Shown here: positions 1-7,551 of the stretch, piece after piece
How positions within the stretch are numbered: the first letter of the stretch is position 1
Layout: each line of letters opens with the position of its first letter
Assembly: GCA_934725525.1 (NCBI GenBank)
Contig: CAKVCG010000028.1
Location: 1 to 15,389, forward strand
Reading direction: 5' to 3'
From: an uncultured Brachyspira sp.
Lineage (GTDB): Bacteria; Spirochaetota; Brachyspiria; Brachyspirales; Brachyspiraceae
DNA: 15,389 nucleotides
Notes under the pieces: model-generated
Told to the model about the DNA's origin: nothing
The model's database searches: none
Seen by the model: the letters and a program-made list of their open reading frames with translations, nothing else
Position numbers and translations under genes: made by a program

Positions 1-115
1 TTAATAAAGTAATAGAATCTTTCCCACCAGAAAGCCCTACAGCAATTCTATCTCCGTCAGAAATCATATTATAATCATCTATTGCCTTTCTCATATAACC
101 TAAAATTCGTTGCAT
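1..115 (-). CDS. ttcA: TtcA-like tRNA 2-thiocytidine synthase, N-terminal fragment
   Basis: Only the first 38 codons lie inside the window; the rest runs off the left edge. The translated start reads [18 protein letters not shown], followed by a [14 protein letters not shown] block. The SGGKDS PP-loop (about residues 30-35) is the ATP-pyrophosphatase signature, and a D-[YF]-N-M-I then G-D-R-I lead-in is typical of TtcA, the enzyme that thiolates cytidine 32 of tRNA using an iron-sulfur cluster. The CxxC cluster ligands would lie beyond the edge, so they cannot be checked. The ATG at 115 is preceded by AAGGAG (129-124, minus strand) at 8-base spacing, which fixes the start. A TATAAT on the minus strand (151-146) may be its -10 box; no good -35 was found. 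It is divergent from the transporter-grd operon. A different PP-loop tRNA-modifying ATPase remains possible. Confidence 0.75.
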   Translation of the reverse strand, partial: MQRILGYMRKAIDDYNMISDGDRIAVGLSGGKDSITLL

Positions 116-228
116 AAACATTACTCCTTAAATTAAATTTTATTTATTATACTTATTGTATGGTAAAAATAAATACGATTAATAATCAAGTCCAGACTGT
201 CGAGAGAAATATAATGCTTTTTATATTG

Positions 229-268
229 AATAGAATATGCTTAATAAATAAGTATATTCTATTTTTTT
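229..268 (+). terminator. Terminator-like hairpin upstream of the transporter-grd operon
   Basis: A 15-bp stem (229-243 with 249-263, one G-T wobble, five-base loop ATAAA) runs into seven consecutive T (262-268) on the plus strand, the layout of an intrinsic terminator. A weaker AT hairpin (208-214 with 221-227) sits just before it. It lies 65 bases before the transporter start, with no rightward gene upstream in the window. It may therefore end a short leader or small RNA, or act as an attenuator for the operon. No known riboswitch motif was recognised in 130-230, so which of these applies is open. Confidence 0.6.
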
Positions 269-333
269 ATTATAGAGAATTATTATCTTTATATAAATTT
301 AAATTTTTTATTAATAATGCATAGGGGGATAAA

Positions 334-1437
334 ATGCCTGAAAACAAAAAAATTTCAATTAATAATGTTATAATGTTTGGCGGAAGTATTATAGCGTTTC
401 TAATCGGTTCGGGATTCGCCACAGGTCAAGAAGTATTGCAATATTTTACGGCATACGGTTTTTGGGGTATGGCGGGAACATTGGTTATGTTTATCGTATT
501 TCTTTATGTATGCTCAAGTTTTATACTTGTAGGATACGATAATACTTTTGAAAAACCAAACGATGTATATATATATTATTGTGGAAAATACATCGGAACT
601 TTTTTCGATTATTTTTCAACTTTGTTTATATATATGTCGTATTTTGTTATGATAGCTGGAGCGGGAGCGACTATGAAACAGCAATATGGAATTTCAGAAG
701 TTATAGGAGCTATTGTTATGGCTATATTATCTGGAGTAACGGTTGCTTTCGGACTTAAAAATATAGTAAAAGTTTTGGGAAAATTAGGACCTATAATTTG
801 TATTATATCTATATGTCTAGGCATATATGGAATAGTGACAAATTTTAGCGGTTTAGCCGAAGGAAATAGAATTGTTGGAGAACTTCAAAAAACTAAAGCC
901 TCTGCTAATTGGTTTTTTTCTTCAGCTTCTTATATAGGATTTTGCATGCTATGGCTTACGGCTTTTGTAGCGGCTTTAGGTAAACAAGCTAATAGTAAAA
1001 AAGAAGGAGTGCTTGGCGCATTTTTTGGAACATTTGGATTTTCAATTGCGGTTATTATAGTGGCTTTAGGTTTATTAGCCCATATAAACGAAGTAGCAAA
1101 TAGTCAAATACCTTCTTTAATTTTAGCTTCTAAAATAAGCGCGATATTCGCAACCGTTTTTTCCGTTATTGTAATTGGTGGTATATATACTACGGCTGTG
1201 CCTCTATTATGGACTGCATCCTCAAGAGTTGTTAGTGACGATAGTAGCGGTAAATTTAAAATAGTAACGATTATATTAGCTGCGGTTGGATGTTTTATAG
1301 GATTAAAAATTCCTTTTGATAAATTGGTAAATATAGTTTATGTATTAAACGGTTATGTTGGATTTTTATTATTCTTTATAATGCTTATAAAAAGTATTAT
1401 AAGAATTAAAAATAAAAATAATATAAAAAATATTTAA
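334..1437 (+). CDS. YkvI-family (COG3949-like) membrane transporter
   Basis: The product is a 367-residue integral membrane protein with about ten hydrophobic segments, near residues 12-30, 43-66, 88-112, 120-140, 146-168, 195-215, 226-249, 262-292, 308-327 and 332-354. The first helix contains GSGFATGQE, a glycine-broken segment like helix 1 of LeuT-fold amino acid transporters and typical of the YkvI family. The C-terminal tail is short and Lys/Asn-rich. No signal peptide is expected. The ATG follows AGGGGGA (323-329) closely. The stop is only 17 bases before the grdE ATG, so it is very likely co-transcribed with grdE and grdB. This suggests it imports a substrate of that reductase, such as glycine or a derivative, but the substrate is inferred from position only. 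YkvI proteins have no well-established substrate that I can rely on. Confidence 0.8.
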   Translation: MPENKKISINNVIMFGGSIIAFLIGSGFATGQEVLQYFTAYGFWGMAGTLVMFIVFLYVCSSFILVGYDNTFEKPNDVYIYYCGKYIGTFFDYFSTLFIYMSYFVMIAGAGATMKQQYGISEVIGAIVMAILSGVTVAFGLKNIVKVLGKLGPIICIISICLGIYGIVTNFSGLAEGNRIVGELQKTKASANWFFSSASYIGFCMLWLTAFVAALGKQANSKKEGVLGAFFGTFGFSIAVIIVALGLLAHINEVANSQIPSLILASKISAIFATVFSVIVIGGIYTTAVPLLWTASSRVVSDDSSGKFKIVTIILAAVGCFIGLKIPFDKLVNIVYVLNGYVGFLLFFIMLIKSIIRIKNKNNIKNI

Positions 1438-1454
1438 AAATGGAGGAATAGTTG

Positions 1455-2741
1455 ATGAAACTAGAACTTGGTAAAATTTTCATTAAGGATGTTCAGTTTG
1501 CCGATAAGATGAAAGTTGAAAACGGAGTTCTTTATGTTTGCGCTAAAGAAATAGAAGAACTCGTGCTTCAAGACGATAGAATTATTTCGGCAAAAGTTGA
1601 ACTTGCAAGACCAGGCGAATCCGTTCGTATAGCTCCCGTAAAGGATGTTATAGAACCTCGAGTAAAAGTGAGCGGAGGCGGAGGTATATTTCCTGGCGTA
1701 ATAAATAAAGTAAAAGAAGTCGGTAGCGGAAGAACTCATGCTCTAGTAGGAGCATGTGTCGTTACTTGCGGACGTATCGTAGGATTTCAAGAAGGCATTA
1801 TAGACATGTCTGGACCTGCGGCTAAATATACTCCTTTTTCCGAAACAAATAATGTATGCGTAGTTATCGAACCTAAAGAGGGATTAGAAACGCATAGTTA
1901 TGAAGAAGCGGGAAGATTAGCGGGGCTTAAAGTTGCGGCTTTAATAGGCGAGACTGCAAAAGAATTAAAGCCAGATGAAATAGTAACCTATGAAACAAAA
2001 CCTTTGGCGGAACAAATAGCGCAATATCCTAATTTACCTAAAGTTGGATATGTTCATATGTTGCAATCGCAAGGTTTACTACATGATACTTATTATTATG
2101 GAGTCGATGCTAAACAGATTGTTCCTACTTTTATGTATCCTACCGAAATTATGGACGGCGCTATAGTAAGCGGAAACTGTGTAGCTCCTTGCGATAAAGT
2201 TACCACATATCACCATTTTCATAATCCCGTAATAGAAGATTTATATAAGAGACATGGAAAAGACTTAAATTTTATAGGCGTTATACTTACAAATGAAAAT
2301 GTATTTTTAGCCGATAAAGAAAGGTCTTCCGATATGGTGGCTAAACTAGCTGAATTCTTATGTTTGGACGGTATAATAATCACCGAGGAAGGATACGGTA
2401 ATCCAGATACGGATTTAATGATGAATTGCAAGAAAGTAGCTCAAAAGGGAATTAAAGTAGTTCTTATTACAGATGAATTTCCTGGAAGAGATGGCAAATC
2501 TCAATCGCTTGCCGATATAACTTCTGAAGCCGATACTTTAGTTTCCTGCGGTAATGGCAATGTAATTATAAACTTTCCAAAAATGGATAAGGTTATAGGA
2601 ACATTAGACTTTGTCGAAACTATGATTGGCGGATATGAAGGCAGTTTAAAACCAGATGGAACTATAGAAGCCGAATTGCAAATAATAATAGCTTCTACTA
2701 TTGCCAACGGTTTTAATAAGCTTGCAGCTAGAGGTTATTAA
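1455..2741 (+). CDS. grdE: Glycine/sarcosine/betaine reductase component B, alpha/beta proprotein GrdE
   Basis: GrdE is part of the substrate-specific protein B of the Stickland-type reductase. The proprotein is cleaved between Asn and Cys, and the new N-terminal Cys becomes a pyruvoyl group that forms a Schiff base with the substrate amine. Here the product is 428 residues, beginning MKLELGKIFIKDVQF, with the cleavage motif SGNCVAPCDK placing the processed Cys at residue 242, the position known in clostridial GrdE. A TTG three bases earlier (1452) would also open the frame. The ATG at 1455 fits the GGAGGA (1442-1447, 7-base spacing) and the family length better. A glycine-rich GGGGIFPG lies near residue 74. 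It sits 37 bases before grdB, its partner. GrdE goes with glycine reductase, whereas GrdG and GrdI serve sarcosine and betaine; glycine is preferred here but not proven. Confidence 0.93.
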   Translation: MKLELGKIFIKDVQFADKMKVENGVLYVCAKEIEELVLQDDRIISAKVELARPGESVRIAPVKDVIEPRVKVSGGGGIFPGVINKVKEVGSGRTHALVGACVVTCGRIVGFQEGIIDMSGPAAKYTPFSETNNVCVVIEPKEGLETHSYEEAGRLAGLKVAALIGETAKELKPDEIVTYETKPLAEQIAQYPNLPKVGYVHMLQSQGLLHDTYYYGVDAKQIVPTFMYPTEIMDGAIVSGNCVAPCDKVTTYHHFHNPVIEDLYKRHGKDLNFIGVILTNENVFLADKERSSDMVAKLAEFLCLDGIIITEEGYGNPDTDLMMNCKKVAQKGIKVVLITDEFPGRDGKSQSLADITSEADTLVSCGNGNVIINFPKMDKVIGTLDFVETMIGGYEGSLKPDGTIEAELQIIIASTIANGFNKLAARGY

Positions 2742-2778
2742 TTAGAGTTAATAAACGATTTTAAGGAGAAGATTTAAT

Positions 2779-4086
2779 ATGGGTAAGAAAAAAGTTATTC
2801 ACTATATGAATCAGTTTTTTGCTGGCATAGGCGGAGAAGAAAAAGCTGGCATTCCGCCTGAAATTAGAAAAGAAAAAATAGGACCGGGAGCCGCTTTAGA
2901 AAAAAGTCTTGGAGATGATTACGAAATAGTAGCAACCGTTATATGCGGAGATAATTATTTTGGAGAACATCTTGAAGAAGCTAAAACCACTATAATAAAA
3001 ATGATGGAAGAATTCAAACCAGATTTATTTATAGCGGGTCCAGCTTTCAACGCGGGTCGTTACGGAGTAGCTTGCGGAGGAATTTGCGTAGCGGTTGAGG
3101 AGCATTTTAAAATTCCCGTTGTTACGGCTATGTATAAGGAAAATCCGGGCGTTGATATGTATCGTAAGGATTTATATATAATAGAAACAAAGGATTCCGC
3201 CGCCGATATGCGAAATGCAATTCCTAAAGTCGCCGCATTATCTAAAAAATTAGTTAATGGCGAAGAGATTTTAGCTCCTTCGGTTGAAGGATATTTTGAA
3301 AGAGGAATAAGGGTTAATTATTTCAATGAGGTTAGAGGTTCTACTAGAGCCGTTGATTTATTAGTAAAAAAAATAAAAGGCGAAAAAGTTGAAACCGAAT
3401 ACCCTATGCCTTATTTTGATAAAGTCCCTCCTGCAAAAGCTATAAAAGATATTACAAAAACAAAAGTAGCTTTCGTTACTTCTGGCGGTATAGTTCCCGT
3501 AGGCAATCCCGATAGAATAGAAAGTTCGAGCGCCACTAAATATGGAGTTTATAGCATCAAAGGTAAAAAAGCTATGGACCCTAAAGAGTTTATGACTGTT
3601 CATGGAGGATATGACAGAGCTTTTGTTTTGAAAAATCCTAATTTGGTTATACCTTTAGATGTTATGAGAGAGATAGAAGCTGAAGGCGGAATAGGAGAGT
3701 TAGCCGATTATTTTATAACTACCACTGGAACGGGAACATCAACGGGTAATGCGAAACATTTCGGAGAAGATTTTGTTCCAAAATTATTGGCTGACGGAGT
3801 TCAAGCCGTTATATTGACTTCAACCTGAGGAACTTGCACTCGTTGCGGCGCAACGATGGTAAAAGAAATTGAACGAGCAGGAATTCCCGTAGTTCATATT
3901 GCAACCGTAGTTCCTATATCATTAACTATCGGAGCTAATAGAATTATTCCTGGCGTTGGTATTCCTTATCCTTTAGGCAATCCTCCTTTAGGCGAGGAAG
4001 CCAGCAAAAAAATTAGACGAAAAATGGTTGAAAGAGCTTTGAAAGCTTTACAAACTGAAGTTACGGAACAAACGGTATTCGAATAA
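2779..4086 (+). CDS. grdB: Glycine reductase component B gamma subunit GrdB, selenoprotein (in-frame TGA = Sec350)
   Basis: GrdB is the selenocysteine subunit of protein B. It attacks the substrate-pyruvoyl Schiff base and passes the carboxymethyl group to selenoprotein A. The frame opens at ATG 2779 after AAGGAG (2763-2768) and meets TGA at 3826-3828, but continues in the same frame without loss of similarity to TAA at 4084-4086. That gives 435 residues with selenocysteine at position 350, as in known GrdB. The redox motif is U-G-T-C-T-R-C (UxxCxxC, residues 350-356), followed by GATMVKEIERAGIP and IPYPLGNPPLG. A hairpin 11 bases after the TGA is a fitting SECIS element. An annotator treating TGA as stop would split this into a 349-residue protein and a false 76-residue protein starting at ATG 3856. 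Translation requires SelA, SelB, SelC and SelD elsewhere in the genome. Third gene of the transporter-grdE-grdB operon. Confidence 0.95.
3840..3856 (+). promoter_or_regulatory. Bacterial SECIS hairpin of grdB
   Basis: Starting exactly 11 bases after the TGA (3826-3828), T-CGTTGC pairs perfectly with GCAACG-A around a three-base loop GGC, giving a 17-base stem-loop within the coding frame. The size and distance match the minimal upper stem-loop that SelB binds in E. coli fdhF mRNA. The apical loop contains G residues as expected; the bulged U seen in E. coli is not evident. It codes for RCGATM at the same time, so sequence is under a double constraint. Confidence 0.85.
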
Positions 4087-4107
4087 TTAATATTAGTAAA
4101 AAATAAT

Positions 4108-4145
4108 CGTCCATATATTTTTTATAAGTATATGGACGGTTTTTA
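4108..4145 (+). terminator. Intrinsic terminator of the transporter-grdE-grdB operon
   Basis: CGTCCATATA (4108-4117) pairs perfectly with TATATGGACG (4129-4138) around an 11-base loop, and is followed by GT and a run of T (4140-4144). It lies 21 bases after the grdB stop. Confidence 0.9.
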
Positions 4146-4181
4146 TTATTGAAAATTTCTAGTTTAACAATTTTATTTATA

Positions 4182-4208
4182 TTGACTTACTATTTACTAA
4201 AATATAAT
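4182..4208 (+). promoter_or_regulatory. Candidate housekeeping promoter of argF
   Basis: TTGACT (4182-4187) and TATAAT (4203-4208) are separated by 15 bases, shorter than the ideal 17. A second TATAAT at 4215-4220 is too far from this -35 box. The position between the grd terminator and argF supports a promoter here. No clear ArgR operator was identified. Confidence 0.5.
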
Positions 4209-4262
4209 ATTTAATATAATAATTCTTTTTGAAAGTAGTTAATTATAAGAAGGAGATTAAAA

Positions 4263-5261
4263 ATGCCTGTAAACTTAAAAGGAAGAAATTTTTTAACATT
4301 AAAACATTTTACGCCTAATGAAATTCACTATTTGCTTAATTTAGCATCCGACTTAAAAGCTAAAAAAAGAGCGGGAATAAAAGGCAATTTATTAGAAGGA
4401 AAAAATATCGTTCTTCTATTTGAAAAAACTTCTACAAGAACGAGATGCGCTTTTGAAGTCGCCGCGATGGACGAAGGCGGTTGCGTAACTTTTTTAGGTT
4501 CAAACGATAGTCAAATGGGTAAAAAAGAATCTATTGAAGATACGGCTAAAGTTTTGGGAAGATTTTATGACGGAATAGAATTTAGAGGATTCAAGCAGGA
4601 AACAGTCGAAGCTTTGGCTAAATATTCGGGAGTTCCCGTATGGAATGGACTAACCAATTTATATCATCCTACTCAAATATTGGCTGACTTTTTAACCGTA
4701 AAAGAATATGTTGCAAAACCTTTTAATAAAGTTAAATTTGTATATGTTGGAGATGCAAGAAATAATATGGGAAACTCTCTTATGATTGGAGCGGCTAAAA
4801 TGGGTATGGAATTTTGGAGTATCGCGCCTAAAGAATTATTTCCTTCGGATTCGCTAGTTAAAGAAATGAAAGAGGTTGCAAAAGAAACGGGAGCTTCTAT
4901 TAACTTTAGCGAAAATATAGACGATGTAAAAAATGCCGATGTTATTTATACGGATGTTTGGGTTTCAATGGGAGAAGAATCTAAATTTGAAGAGCGTATA
5001 AAATTACTTAAGCCTTATCAAGTAAATATGGAAATGATAAAAAAGACAAATAACCCTAATGTTATTTTCTTGCATTGTTTGCCTTCGTTTCATGATTTGA
5101 ATACGACTACGGCAGTCGATGTTCATGAAAAATTTGGGATAAAAGAAATGGAAGTAACGGACGAGGTATTTTTGAGTAAGTATTCAAGAGTATTTGACGA
5201 AGCGGAGAATAGAATGCATACTATTAAAGCCGTTATGGTAGCGACTATTGGAAATATATAA
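4263..5261 (+). CDS. argF: Ornithine carbamoyltransferase
   Basis: The enzyme transfers the carbamoyl group from carbamoyl phosphate to ornithine, making citrulline in the cytoplasm. The 332-residue product has the carbamoyl phosphate loop STRTR (57-61), HPTQ (135-138), the ornithine-binding D-x(3)-SMG segment (231-237) and the catalytic HCLP (271-274). These distinguish it from aspartate carbamoyltransferase. The ATG follows AAGGAG at good spacing. Catabolic ArcB enzymes share these motifs, but no arginine deiminase or carbamate kinase lies nearby. The same-strand carA, carB, argG and argH downstream instead favour arginine synthesis. Its last bases carry the -35 box of a probable promoter for the next gene pair, and no terminator follows it, so some read-through into the restriction-modification cassette is likely. 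Confidence 0.93.
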   Translation: MPVNLKGRNFLTLKHFTPNEIHYLLNLASDLKAKKRAGIKGNLLEGKNIVLLFEKTSTRTRCAFEVAAMDEGGCVTFLGSNDSQMGKKESIEDTAKVLGRFYDGIEFRGFKQETVEALAKYSGVPVWNGLTNLYHPTQILADFLTVKEYVAKPFNKVKFVYVGDARNNMGNSLMIGAAKMGMEFWSIAPKELFPSDSLVKEMKEVAKETGASINFSENIDDVKNADVIYTDVWVSMGEESKFEERIKLLKPYQVNMEMIKKTNNPNVIFLHCLPSFHDLNTTTAVDVHEKFGIKEMEVTDEVFLSKYSRVFDEAENRMHTIKAVMVATIGNI

Positions 5262-5276
5262 TAAATTTTGTATAAT
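5248..5276 (+). promoter_or_regulatory. Candidate promoter of the restriction-modification cassette, overlapping the end of argF
   Basis: TTGGAA (5248-5253) lies inside the last codons of argF, and TATAAT (5271-5276) follows after exactly 17 bases. Transcription would start about 30 bases before the GTG at 5315. This would let the cassette carry its own promoter independent of arginine control. Confidence 0.5.
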
Positions 5277-5314
5277 TTTTACGATATTCAATTAAAAATA
5301 CTTGAGGAAATATT

Positions 5315-6433
5315 GTGCAAATATTATTTGGAAAAATAAAAAACTTTTCGTATAAAAAATTTTGTAGAGAAGAATTAAAAACTTTTGATTTAAATTCTAA
5401 AAGTATCGATATAAACGATTTGCCAAGTAAATGCAATATTCAAATTAATAATAAAATTATGTCAATAAGCAAATGGGTTAGTCCTAAAAGAACTCGCTCG
5501 TATCCTTATGCAAGAGTATACGATTGTTTTGACTCTTGCAGCGGTAAAGTTGCGACTATAATTCCAATAATCAAAGACGAAGGGATTGACGGAGATATGG
5601 ATTATTTGCAATGGGATACTATTTCTTTAATGAGTTTGCTTAATGTATATGTTATATTGGGTTTCTACGAAGACGCCGAAAAAAATATTAGAAATGCAAA
5701 TAAATCGAATAAAATAACGAATCAGAAATTAAAATCAAATTTTATATATAAACAACTTGAAATATTAAGCGCTTATCATCAATCCGCGTTGCATTGGAAT
5801 CTTAATCAATTAAATAACGAAAATTTATTAAATATTATAAATAAAGCAAAAACTTCTTATAAAGAAATTTCGCAAAAACTTAAAATAAAACTTCATGATT
5901 CAAAAAATATAGATAAATTCAAAATAAACATTGCTAAAAATAGAGAATCTTTCATGCAATATTCGAGATATAAGGCAAAGAACTCTCAAAATAGAGAAGT
6001 TTTAACATCTCACAATAAAGAATCTATTGGAATAGGATATAAAACAAAAATAGAAATAGAAAATTATTTAGGCGGATATTATTATTTTACTATTGACGAT
6101 GTTTTAGATAAAGATAATTATTTGTATTTAATTGAAAGTAAGCATAGCAAAGATTCTATTTTGCCGTCTAATGACGATATTAAAGACGGTTTATTAAAAC
6201 TTATGATTTATAATAACCTATGCGAAATTAGAGATTCTAAAAGTAATAGAAATTTTAAAATAGTTTTGCGTTTAACTTCAAACAAATTAAAAAACAATAT
6301 AGAGTTGCCAAATAATAATTTAGAATATTTTATAAAATCAAATCGACTAAATAAAAAACAAATAGAAATTATATATAAATTAAATTCCGAATGCGAAGAA
6401 AATAAATTTAATATATGGATTCAACATGCATGA
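5315..6433 (+). CDS. Probable type II restriction endonuclease (PD-(D/E)XK-like)
   Basis: This is a 372-residue, Lys/Asn-rich soluble protein that I cannot place in a named family from sequence alone. Its function is inferred from the DNA methyltransferase that overlaps its end and from a nuclease-like motif. Asp261-Asp262 sits in YFTIDDVL, and about twelve residues on comes YLIESKHS, with Glu274 and Lys276 as an ExK pair, together resembling the D-x(n)-(E)xK active site. The first part holds a basic SPKRTRSYPYARVYD patch (56-70) and IIPIIKDEG (82-90) with DYLQWDT (96-102), which look strongly conserved in character. The start is GTG at 5315, after TGAGGA (5303-5308). Sampled lines are much poorer in GC than the flanking genes (10 of 60 bases at 5701-5760, against 28 of 60 at 10501-10560), suggesting acquisition. 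Target sequence unknown. Confidence 0.65.
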   Translation: MQILFGKIKNFSYKKFCREELKTFDLNSKSIDINDLPSKCNIQINNKIMSISKWVSPKRTRSYPYARVYDCFDSCSGKVATIIPIIKDEGIDGDMDYLQWDTISLMSLLNVYVILGFYEDAEKNIRNANKSNKITNQKLKSNFIYKQLEILSAYHQSALHWNLNQLNNENLLNIINKAKTSYKEISQKLKIKLHDSKNIDKFKINIAKNRESFMQYSRYKAKNSQNREVLTSHNKESIGIGYKTKIEIENYLGGYYYFTIDDVLDKDNYLYLIESKHSKDSILPSNDDIKDGLLKLMIYNNLCEIRDSKSNRNFKIVLRLTSNKLKNNIELPNNNLEYFIKSNRLNKKQIEIIYKLNSECEENKFNIWIQHA

Positions 6434-7320
6434 ATATGAGTTTAATTAAATCTCCTTTGCGTTATCCTGGCGGTAAAAGTAGAGCGATAAAATTTTTATA
6501 TCGATATTTCCCTATAGATTTTAAGATATACAAAGAGCCTTTTTTTGGAGGCGGCTCTGTAGGCATTTATATTGCCCAAACGATGAAAAATGTAAAAATA
6601 TACGCGAACGATTTAAATTACGAATTATATTGTTTTTGGAATAGTCTAAAAATGCAACCCGATAAATTGATAGATGGAATCGTTGAATTAAAAAATAAAT
6701 TTAAAAACGGCAAAGATTTGTATAATTTTATTCTATATAGAAGAAATTTTAATCTTTCTATACTCGAGAGAGGAATTGATTTTTTTATTCTTAATAGAAT
6801 TACTTTTTCGGGCGTTGTGGATAGCGGCGGATTTTCTCAAAAAGCTTACGAATCGAGATTTACAATAAGTTCTATAGATAGATTAAAAAATACTCATAAA
6901 ATAATTAAGAATTTTAATTTTTCATGCGATAATTTTTTTAATGCGATAGATAACAATTTTGAAAATCAAAAAGACATTTTTATTTTTTTAGACCCGCCTT
7001 ATTATAGTTCGGTAAAATCTAAATTATATGGCAAAAAAGGAATTTTGCATTTAAATTTTAATCATGAAAATTTGAGAGATTATTTATATAAAACAAAATC
7101 AAAATTTTTACTCACTTATGATAATTGCGAATATATAAAAGAACTTTATAAAGATTTTTATACGCTCGAATGGGATTTGCAATATGGAATGAATAATTAT
7201 AAACAAAAAAAAGCGGGTATCGGAAAAGAATTATTGATAAGCAATTATGATTTGAAATTTTATAATAATTTGTCTTATGATAAAAATGTTAAAGAATTAT
7301 ATTTGTATGAAGTTTTATAA
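6430..7320 (+). CDS. D12-class (Dam-like) N6-adenine DNA methyltransferase
   Basis: The product is a 296-residue methyltransferase of the D12/Dam family, which methylates adenine in short DNA sites using S-adenosylmethionine. Motif order is that of the alpha class: motif X RYPGGK (11-16), SAM-binding motif I EPFFGGGSVG (36-45), and catalytic motif IV DPPYY (188-192). NRITFSGVVDSGG (122-134) and LTYDN (228-232) are further family-like blocks. An upstream in-frame ATG at 6415 has no ribosome site. I chose ATG 6430 because it overlaps the stop of the preceding gene as ATGA and puts RYPGGK at the usual distance from the start, implying translational coupling. The upstream partner is the putative endonuclease, so this is likely the protecting half of a type II system. 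GATC is a common target of this family, but the target cannot be read from the protein here. Confidence 0.9.
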   Translation: MNMSLIKSPLRYPGGKSRAIKFLYRYFPIDFKIYKEPFFGGGSVGIYIAQTMKNVKIYANDLNYELYCFWNSLKMQPDKLIDGIVELKNKFKNGKDLYNFILYRRNFNLSILERGIDFFILNRITFSGVVDSGGFSQKAYESRFTISSIDRLKNTHKIIKNFNFSCDNFFNAIDNNFENQKDIFIFLDPPYYSSVKSKLYGKKGILHLNFNHENLRDYLYKTKSKFLLTYDNCEYIKELYKDFYTLEWDLQYGMNNYKQKKAGIGKELLISNYDLKFYNNLSYDKNVKELYLYEVL

Positions 7321-7344
7321 GTAAATTTTATTATGGTTATATTA

Positions 7345-7373
7345 TTGTAAAAAAACCGTATATATGTTATATT
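7345..7373 (+). promoter_or_regulatory. Candidate extended -10 promoter between the methyltransferase and carA
   Basis: TTGTAA (7345-7350), a 17-base spacer and TATATT (7368-7373) preceded by TGT (extended -10) form a plausible promoter. It lies upstream, not downstream, of the hairpin at 7457, so a transcript to carA would have to pass that terminator. A second weak option, TTGTCA (7485-7490) with TATAAA (7506-7511) at 15-base spacing, lies at the hairpin itself and would avoid the problem. Confidence 0.35.
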
Positions 7374-7456
7374 ATTTTCGATAAAATAAATAAAAATAAA
7401 AAGTCGTTAAAATGATTTATAATAATATTAATAAAAAAATAAAGTCGAAAGATAAT

Positions 7457-7500
7457 AAGATTGATAAATTAATGTTTTCATTAATTGTCAATCTTTTTTT
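7457..7500 (+). terminator. Intrinsic terminator after the restriction-modification cassette, before carA
   Basis: AAGATTGA (7457-7464) pairs with TCAATCTT (7488-7495), and AATTAATG (7467-7474) pairs with CATTAATT (7479-7486) around a TTTT loop, with a small internal loop (TA opposite G). T continues to 7501. It lies 136 bases after the methyltransferase stop and 50 bases before carA, so it may end the cassette transcript or attenuate carAB. Confidence 0.85.
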
Positions 7501-7551
7501 TAATTTATAAAATAAATAAAAATTATAAAGTAAAAAATTAGGAAGAATAAA

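Noticed and set aside
130..333. Glycine riboswitch upstream of the grd operon
   Set aside because: The conserved glycine aptamer core was not found; only the terminator-like hairpins are supported.
1452..1454. TTG start of grdE at 1452
   Set aside because: The adjacent ATG at 1455 is better spaced from GGAGGA and puts the processed cysteine at residue 242 as in known GrdE.
3856..4086. Separate 76-residue protein starting at ATG 3856
   Set aside because: It is the in-frame C-terminal part of GrdB after the selenocysteine TGA; the ATG is internal (GATMVKEIE) and lacks a ribosome-binding site.
4087..4262. ArgR operator at the argF promoter
   Set aside because: The region is so AT-rich that partial matches to the ARG box are expected by chance; no convincing pair of half-sites was found.
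6415..6429. Upstream ATG 6415 as methyltransferase start
   Set aside because: There is no Shine-Dalgarno, and it would give a deeper overlap; ATG 6430 makes the classic ATGA overlap and leaves a normal N-terminus before RYPGGK.
7411..7509. Small frame of 32 codons between the methyltransferase and carA, as a leader peptide
   Set aside because: No ribosome-binding site, composition set by AT-richness, no run of Arg codons, and it runs through the terminator hairpin.
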